Below, one piece after another: positions 57,483-64,000 of a stretch of DNA of 64,000 bases. The notes below the pieces were generated by a model. It ran no database searches and was not told the DNA's origin. It worked only from the letters and a program-made list of their open reading frames with translations. How positions within the stretch are numbered: position 1 is the stretch's first letter; every line of letters begins with the position of its first letter. The translations under genes and the position numbers were made by a program. The stretch covers positions 58,650,975 through 58,714,974 of the forward strand of contig CM055100.1 in assembly GCA_029204225.1 (NCBI GenBank), read 5' to 3'. Origin of the DNA: Diphasiastrum complanatum (lineage: Eukaryota > Streptophyta > Lycopodiopsida > Lycopodiales > Lycopodiaceae).

Positions 57483-57804
57483 CACTTTTACTCTATCCTA
57501 TATTTCAAATTCGCTCTCAAACAACCAATTGGAGCTTGAAACTCTTTGTAGACTTGATTAAAAAAAGAGAAGCAAACATTGTAATCGTCTGCATAACAAC
57601 TAATAATCTTAAAATGTCAAGACCTTGACATCACATATGAAATAGCTCTTGTTGACTCAGTATTGGTTGGTGAATGAACATGTTTTCAGTCATATCCAAG
57701 CCCTTTAATTATGCTTATATGTGGTGTATTTTTTGTTAGCCATATTGTCTCTTGACTTAAATATATCAATTGCCATATATTGTATTTCGCAAAAATTTTA
57801 AACG
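57116..57804. other. Unassigned DNA including a (TA)n tract
   Basis: (TA)n microsatellite at 57434-57474. No coding match otherwise. Confidence 0.6.
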
Positions 57805-57960
57805 TACCTCCTTGTTGAGAATTCTGCTCCTTATGTAGTGATATTTGATCTCAATAGACTTACTCTTAGATTGGAATCTAGGATTGATGGACAATGCAAT
57901 CACACTTTGACTATCACACAAAATAGTTGTTGATCCTCTGAAACCAAGCTCTTGCTGATT
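57805..57960 (-). pseudogene. Ty1/copia RNase H fragment
   Basis: The - strand encodes STTILCDSQSVIALSINPRF then QSKSKSIEIKYHYIRSRIL, the late RNase H region of copia. It lies just downstream (on -) of an LTR and primer site at 58249-58617, so most of the internal region of that element is deleted. Confidence 0.85.
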
Positions 57961-58248
57961 GTTTCAAGCCATATAGAAAATGCTTGATTTTGCACCAAAA
58001 ATCACTCAAATTGGGTATGTGAGTCAAATTCTACAAATTTTTGAAATTTCTCAGTCAAAACCGGAGCTGTACGGCCTCACACGTGTGAAAAGAGTTCCTA
58101 CAGCCCACAACAAGATCTGGATCAAAAATTTTGAGGATAGCTATCAAATCCAACTCACCACACAAAATTTGACTAGTTTTCAAAAAACTGCTAATTTTGG
58201 CTTTGATTTGGATTAACCCTATCAATTTCAACAAAACCTCTTGTACTT

Positions 58249-58261
58249 GGCTCTGATACCA
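58249..58261 (-). other. Primer binding site beside left LTR segment
   Basis: GGCTCTGATACCA on +, that is TGGTATCAGAGCC on -, directly next to the LTR end. Fixes this LTR as - strand. Confidence 0.88.
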
Positions 58262-58617
58262 TGTGGAAAAAGTACAAAAAGGACCAAGAGTGGATCCTAA
58301 TCTAATCCTCAAGAGGGGTTGGTTGTCAGATTACTTGATCTATCAACCTACTTCAGATTAAGATCAATCTAGACCAATTCTAGACACAAAATCCTAACAA
58401 GAACAATCATTAATTGAAGGTAAGTGTACTTTATGGTTTCCCACATATGAAACCCTGTCTGAGTACGGACTCCAACTTGAAAATTAAGTACACATTGATA
58501 GCACCTCAAAACAATCAAAACAAATGTAGACAAATGGAGAGAATCACTCAAAATTGCTTCCAAAACCAAGATTGGTGTCTCACACTGATTATGGCCAAAT
58601 GTGGCTCTATATATACA
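58262..58617 (-). mobile_element. LTR segment from TATA box to 3' end (left, - strand)
   Basis: Reverse complement of 62207-62562. Shared text includes TGGAGTCCGTACTCAGACAG and CAATCTTGGTTTTGGAAGCA (as read on -). Similarity ends at the TATA motif (CTCTATATATACAA); beyond 58618 the sequence differs from the right LTR. Confidence 0.85.
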
Positions 58618-59682
58618 AGAACACATCTTTGGATCTGTCCTCCAAGTAAAACCTTTGAGAGTTTCTAGTGCATATAGAGCATCTATGCAAATCTTTTGTA
58701 GAATTTGACATAGATTGGCTTAAATTGAGAGTTCTAGAAAAGAGATTGAGATCCAAGTCACATTGTTCAACCCTACTCAATTTGTTTGAGTGATTGTAAG
58801 GTTTGAAAAGAGTCATTAAGGTTTCTATGACAAATGTGTAGAGAGAGATCCAATTGTCTAAGAGTTCCTTCCTTTGTAGAGGGCAAGATCTAGAAGCTCA
58901 TTTTGTGTTGTTATTGGTGGAGAGTTTGTCTTCTCCTAGGTGATCAAATCTTTCTAAGTGACATTAGCTCTTTGAAGCACAATATTTTAGTGAGAAAAAA
59001 CACAACTTTTGATTTTGAATTTCATTCCAAGTCTCTAAAGGTAGAGTAATTGGTAGAATCCAATAGGGGTGATTGAATCAATTTATTGAGCAAAAATTGA
59101 CATAGTATGTATGAAGCTCAAATTAGTTCTATTCAACTTTCTTTGTGAGAGTGTGAGGGTCAATTTGGGATCCCATTGGATGTCTAGAATGATGAGGAGT
59201 CCATATTTGAGTATTCATGCATGGTTGAGATCTTTGTGAATCTCTAGTTGTCTAATTTTTTAAGCTTTGTGAAAAATTGATGGTATAGTTTGTTGTCAAA
59301 TCAAATCAAATTCATTCTAAATCTCAAGTGTGAGATTATTTGGGTCAAGAGTGAGTCCAAAAGAAGTGATTAAGTTTGATTTTCATGTGTTTGAAACAAA
59401 ACCCATCTTTTGTTCAAGAATCTCAAGTGTTGAGAGAACTAGTCAAGTGAAAAGGAAAATCTAGATGTCAAATCTTTTCATATCCATTTCAACTTTCAAA
59501 AAAAAGAGTCATTGGTATTTGATGAGTCCAATAGGAGATTGGATCTGATTTCTTTTGTGATTTGATTCAAAGATTGTGTGCTTTTGTCTTAGTGATAAAA
59601 GCAAAGTTTCCAAGTGACTAGTCATTACTGTGAAGATTGATTCTTAGGTTTGTGAGCTAGATCTTTTGTAGATCCTTCTAGA
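58618..59682 (+). other. Non-coding DNA between left LTR segment and long frame
   Basis: No coding match. AGTCCAATAGG/GAATCCAATAGG-type words recur at about 59058 and 59523. Confidence 0.4.
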
Positions 59683-61584
59683 TTGTTGAAGATGTTCAAA
59701 TCTAGTCTCTTGAAAGTCACAAATTACATTTGTAGAATCATATCACAGGTTTTCATTCACATGGCATCAATAGGTGGCATCCTATTGAAGGAAAGAAAGG
59801 ATCCTGAGTGCAACCTTTGTGTCAAGGGAGGATATTTTTTTTCAAGATGCTACAAAAAGAAGACCAATCCATCCAAGGAGAACCAAAGCAAGGGGGCCGA
59901 GGTGAAGGATGGAGCTTCAAGTTCAAAATGCAAATACAAGAAGGACAAGTCCAAGGAAAGGTGTTTCCTTTGTGGAAAGGTGAATGAGGCTTGGAGTCTC
60001 ACAAGGACTTGCAAGATTTGTCTTCAAGAGTCCATCACAACACATGTCAAATCTTTTGCAATTTTTCATTTGGAAGTGCATTGTTTGGTTCAAGATGCAA
60101 AGATAGATGTCACTTTCATGAAAGTAACTTGGATTTATTTTATGTCCTTGGAAAGTATTTTGCTTGGAACTTTGGACAAGTTCAAACTTATTGTTATTAT
60201 GCAAGAGAAATCAATCAAGAATAAGGAGCAATCACAAAATGGAAATAGTTTGATTTATGCTCTCATGTCAACTTATGAAGGACCATTTTGCTTTGAAGAG
60301 ATTTTTGTATCTCAAAGGTGGATTAAGTCAATACTAGTTGAGTGTGATGCCTTAAAAGATAGCAAAATATGTTTTCCTTGTAAGCTTACATTAGTTATGA
60401 AGTCAAGGAAATGGAAATATCTTCATAATGTAGGATCTTTTGGTTTCAATGAGATCATGAATGATGTGTTCATTCATAAAGATGAAAATTGTAAGTTTTC
60501 AATCTTAAAGGCAAGTTGTAAGCTTCTTATGAGAATAAGTGAAGCATCCAAAGTGGACACTTATATCCATAAGCAAGTAGTTAGCCTTATTAAGGTGGAA
60601 ATGCCTTTTGATTTCAATATTAGAAAAATCATGCCAAGTTGTGGTGATTTTTGGACTTATGTTTCTAGCATAAGTAATTTTGATAATCATAGGAAGTGCA
60701 TATTGTGTGGTCATAGTTGTTGTGATCATTATGAGACATGGAGGTCTCGGATTTCCATCAAGAAGGAGCACCATGAAGAGGATCTTAAAGAATCATCTCA
60801 AGGTTCAAGTGTGCCAAGGATTGAGGAGGAGAGATCTTCTCAAGTTGTGATTCCAAAAAGAAACTCAAGAAATATGGTTGATTCCATGTGGCTCACATTT
60901 CAAAGGAAAGAGGAGCACATCTCATGTGGTATACATCTCATACTTACTTCTCTTATGTCATTTGATAAATCAATTTGCTTTAGTGAGATCATTGCATCAC
61001 CAAATTGGAGTAAAGCCATACTAGTTGAGTATGAAGTCTCTCTTGAGAACATAAATGATGTTCTTAAAAGGTTGAAATTGATTTTTAATCAATTAGAAAG
61101 CAAATGGTTATCTCATCAAATGTATGCTCTTGAGTCATGTAAGAGCAAAAGTGATTTGTTCACTCATAGTTTGAAAATTTGTATTGAGGCAAATTGTAAA
61201 CTCTTTATGAGAGTAAGTTAATCATATTCTAAAGACACTTATCTCCATAATGAAGTATTTAGCCTCATTGGATCTGAGATTAGCATGGTAAACAAGCATG
61301 AAGATATGATGCAAACACTTTGTTATTATAGCATGCATAGTCTTGCCAATTTAGATAAGTCTAATTCTCTAGATAATGGTAACATGATGTTAGATCTTTG
61401 TGATCCTAATAAGTCAAGAAGAAATCTTTATTTTCTCATGGAGGAGCATGCACATGAAGAAGGAGCAAGCCTCAAAGTCAAGCATCTACATGAAATTAGG
61501 AAGGAATCAATTTTGAAGATGCTAGGATGGTGCAAAGGTCTCAAGTTCATCAAAGATGTCAACATCAAAGAAGCACTATCATGA
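59683..61584 (+). pseudogene. Long copia-derived gag/pol-like frame with one in-frame stop
   Basis: A frame of 512 codons ends at TAA 61219-61221 and continues in the same frame to 61584. Early on it carries CNLCVKGGYFFSRC, spaced like a CCHC zinc knuckle but with Tyr in place of His, and a second CFLCGK motif. Later come two copies of a module: ALMSTYEGPFCFEEIFVSQR then WIKSILVECDAL, and SLMSFDKSICFSEIIASPNW then SKAILVEYEVS. These recall the FEEA...W..AM..EY..L start of copia RT. Integrase and the RT catalytic YVDD are absent. It is + strand and lies upstream of a + strand LTR. I infer a non-autonomous retroelement reading frame; function unknown. Confidence 0.6.
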
Positions 61585-61720
61585 ATATGGTGATTTCAGA
61601 TCAACATCAAGCTCATTCGCTGATCTTCACACCTTTTGAACCAGCAAAGACCAATTCAGCCCATGAAGTCAAGTTCAAGATCATCATGTTTTCCATCAAG
61701 CTAGATTTACCAAGCTAGAT

Positions 61721-61730
61721 TTTTGGGGAG
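61721..61730 (+). other. Polypurine tract-like sequence before LTR
   Basis: TTTTGGGGAG directly precedes the TGTG start of the LTR, as expected at a 3' LTR. Confidence 0.6.
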
Positions 61731-62562
61731 TGTGAAAAATGCAAAAATAAGCTTGGTAGAGGCCAAAAATCTTGTATATAGATAAACACACATGTGTGGA
61801 GCCTATTCCCACGTGTGAAAATAGTGTACTTGTCATGTACCATAATCATATAGGTTGTACATATGATTTAGTTCAAGTTCTAGTGGCCAAAAAGGCCAAA
61901 AACTAGTTTTCTAGACATATGACACATGGCATCAATCTATTGCTTGTATGAGCCACATCCTTTGGTTAGGTGTCACATCCCATGTGTAGAGGACAGATCA
62001 CATGTGTGGAATAAGCTGAAGTAGACGAATTTTGACTTCCAGAAGATTTTCAAGTAGATCTCCATATAGAAGGAAAATGGACCAAAAGTGCTCAAAATAG
62101 AAGGTTTTGTCCAAGTGTCAGCTTTGCGTGATGAATCATCATATGACAAAGCACCTTCACACATGTGGGATGAAAGGGATGATCAGTACCACGGGCTCTC
62201 ACTTATTGTATATATAGAGCCACATTTGGCCATAATTAGTGTGACACACCAATCTTGGTTTTGGAAGCAATTTTGAGTGATTCTCTCCATTTGTCTACAT
62301 TTGTTTTGATTGTTTTGAGGTGCTATCAATGTGTACTTGATTTTCAGGTTGGAGTCCGTACTCAGACAGGGTTTCACACGTGGGCAACCATAAAGTACAC
62401 TTACCTTCAATTAATGATTGTTCTTGTTAGGATTTTGTGTCTAGAATTGGTCTAGATTGATCTTAATCTGAAGTAGATTGATAGATCAAGTAATCTGACA
62501 ACCAATTCCTCTTGAGAATCAGATTAGGATCCACTCTTGGTACTTTTTGTGCTTTTTGCACA
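61731..62562 (+). mobile_element. 3' LTR (about 832 bp) of the + strand element
   Basis: Begins TGTGAAAAATGC and ends TTTGCACA. Has a TATA-like TGTATATATAGAG at about 62207-62219. The part from the TATA to the end is repeated in inverse at 58262-58617; the upstream part is not. No + strand 5' LTR is seen. Confidence 0.75.
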
Positions 62563-62569
62563 GAAAATT

Positions 62570-63080
62570 GTCTCGCACGCAGACGGACTCGTATTCAGTA
62601 TTTTCATCTTCTTGCTTACTAGCATTAGACTACTTCATGTATCTATCAAGTATCATCCAGAAAGTATATAGTCGCATCGTGTAACTTCTAGATTAGAGTG
62701 ATTAAATATCTACAACTAATCATGAATCACAAGAGTGGCAGATTGGCCACGACCTAGAGTGTATCTACTGACGTCATGCTATCAGATCAGATGTCTGTAC
62801 TTCTGGGTACTTGCATGATCTTGTTGGTCCTTTTTGGAGCGCGAGGGCAGAAAAGAATGTCGCGATGATTTTCGTGTCACCTCGTGTCTTTTGACTTTCA
62901 CGTCGTCTGACTTTCTCCTGCTGTTCCGCGAAAAATTCTCTTTCGCGAATCTTTCTCATTCGTGTCTTCTCGTCAGGGTGTTGGCGAACATTTTTGCTTC
63001 ATGTCTTTTGACTTTCATGTTTGCGAACTTTTTTGTCAGAGTGAGGACTGAAAGCTATCAAAGCTTTGTTAATAGTTACG
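62570..63080 (-). mobile_element. 3' non-coding/LTR region of copia copy on - strand
   Basis: Reverse-complementary in part to 930-1260, including the TGACGTCA site at 62769-62776 and the CGAA-rich segment. The part nearest 62570 does not match the left copy. Confidence 0.6.
62769..62776. promoter_or_regulatory. Second conserved TGACGTCA palindrome
   Basis: Same octamer and flanks as 1210-1217 in the inverted copy (AGCATGACGTCAGTAGATAC on -). Confidence 0.45.
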
Positions 63081-64000
63081 TTTTGTTTCTTCAATTTCGA
63101 AGAGAATTGGCTTAAATCATAGACAAAGAAAGCCAAATCGGGTCTGGTACAGATTGTGAGGTACATCAGACTACCGATCAAATTTTGGTAGGGTACACCT
63201 TCCATCTTCTGCCTCTCCGTCTCTATTTTCGGACAATCCTGCTTCGTTAATCTGGCTCCAGCTATTATTGGTGTGGCCTTTTCTTTGCAGCCCATCATTC
63301 AATACTGCTTCAGCACTTTTCGAGCGTACTCTGACTGACTCAGATGTATTTCTCCTTTTATTCGATCTCTCTTGATTTCCAGCCCAAGGCACTTTGTTGC
63401 TTCTCCTAGATCTGTGATTTCATAATTTTTAGAAATTCGGCTCTTCGTTTCCTTGACATTGTAGTCTCATTGTGTAGGATTGAAGTCTAGAGACTTCAGA
63501 AGACTGTCGAGCTTCTTGTACCAAGATCGTGATGCCTGCTTCAGACCATTAATGCATCGCTACAACCAAAAAACATATTGTCGATTGTCGGGGTTTTCGA
63601 ATCCTTCAGGCTGCTTCACGAAAATTTCTTCCTCTAGATCTCTGTAGAGAAAGGTTGTCTTTACATCAATCTGGTAAATTCCCAGATTGTGCTGTGTAGC
63701 ATAAGCAAGGAACAGTCGAATGCTTGTCATGTTCACCATTGGTGAATACATGTTGAAATAATCGACGCCGTACCTGTGTGTGTAGCCCTTTGCAACAATT
63801 CTTGCTTTGTAACGTCCGACAGTGCCATCTGATTTGATTTTTTTTTTGTATACCCACTTGCAGCAGTCGACGATTTTTTTTTAATTTTTGGGCAGTGGCT
63901 CTAGTGTCCATGCCTCGTTTTGCCTCATTGTTTCGATTCTCTCTAACATTGGTTGCTTCCAAAATTCTCTCTCTAGACTCTGGACAGTTTCTAGATATGT
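62999..64000 (-). pseudogene. Ty1/copia RT, internally deleted copy of the 1-1035 family
   Basis: On the - strand: MYSPMVNMTSIRLFLAYATQ, YQIDVKTTFLYRDLEEEIFV (63560-63751), CINGLKQASRSWYKKLDSLL after a stop, and KATPIIAGARLTKQDCPKIE, YQNLIGSLMYLTICTRPDLA (62999-63298). The frame then jumps from RT (YDLSQF) directly to the family tail (KLKKQNVTINKALIAFSP), so the whole RNase H is deleted in frame. Other stops interrupt the RT. The element continues past the window end. Confidence 0.92.

Noticed and set aside
58262-62562. Terminal inverted repeats of a classic DNA transposon
   Set aside because: The left segment is followed by a tRNA primer site and the right is preceded by a purine tract, so both are LTR parts; no transposase is encoded.

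Overview
This is a stretch of nuclear DNA from a land plant. One host gene runs through most of it on the + strand, inside very long introns packed with decayed transposable elements. The host gene encodes the RNA polymerase II CTD phosphatase-like protein CPL1/CPL2 (FIERY2 family). I assembled 17 coding exons between 5910 and 50942 by matching translated segments to the plant CPL family. Every exon junction is GT-AG and every phase agrees, giving a predicted protein of 961 residues, close to Arabidopsis CPL1. Three introns are huge (5: 9.3 kb; 15: 12.9 kb; 16: 10.0 kb). Such introns, plus the LINE family seen three times, fit a gymnosperm or fern better than a small-genome angiosperm; the species cannot be fixed from this window.

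Layout: 1-1320 is the 3' end of a Ty1/copia element (+). 1321-4050 has no recognisable gene. A TATA box at 4053 and a pyrimidine-rich leader precede the CPL start at 5910. Exons 1-5 lie at 5910-10361. Intron 5 (10362-19617) holds an old LTR pair (11460-12075 and 18539-19030) enclosing LINE, gypsy and copia fragments. Exons 6-15 lie at 19618-27808, with a tandem repeat in intron 10 and a copia RNase H relic in intron 12. Intron 15 (27809-40709) holds a gypsy element with an open gag, a large inverted repeat with arrays of small palindromes, a hAT zinc-finger fragment and a copia element with both LTRs. Exon 16 is at 40710-40783. Intron 16 holds an LTR with primer site, two LINE relics, a gypsy relic and a long GA microsatellite. 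Exon 17 ends the gene at 50942.

Downstream are a broken hAT transposase (-, 51909-54046), a degenerate copia pol (+, 54743-57115), a copia RNase H relic (-), and a composite structure (58249-62562) in which two related LTR segments face each other around a long gag/pol-derived reading frame with one in-frame stop. The window closes at 62580-64000 with a copy, on the - strand, of the copia family that opens it.

Apart from CPL1 I see no intact host gene, and I found no tRNA, rRNA or CRISPR. The most unusual structures are the intron 15 inverted repeat with its palindrome arrays, the facing-LTR composite at 58-62.5 kb, and a dispersed family of short insertions rich in GTTCCGGAAC-type motifs, one of them beside the hAT gene.
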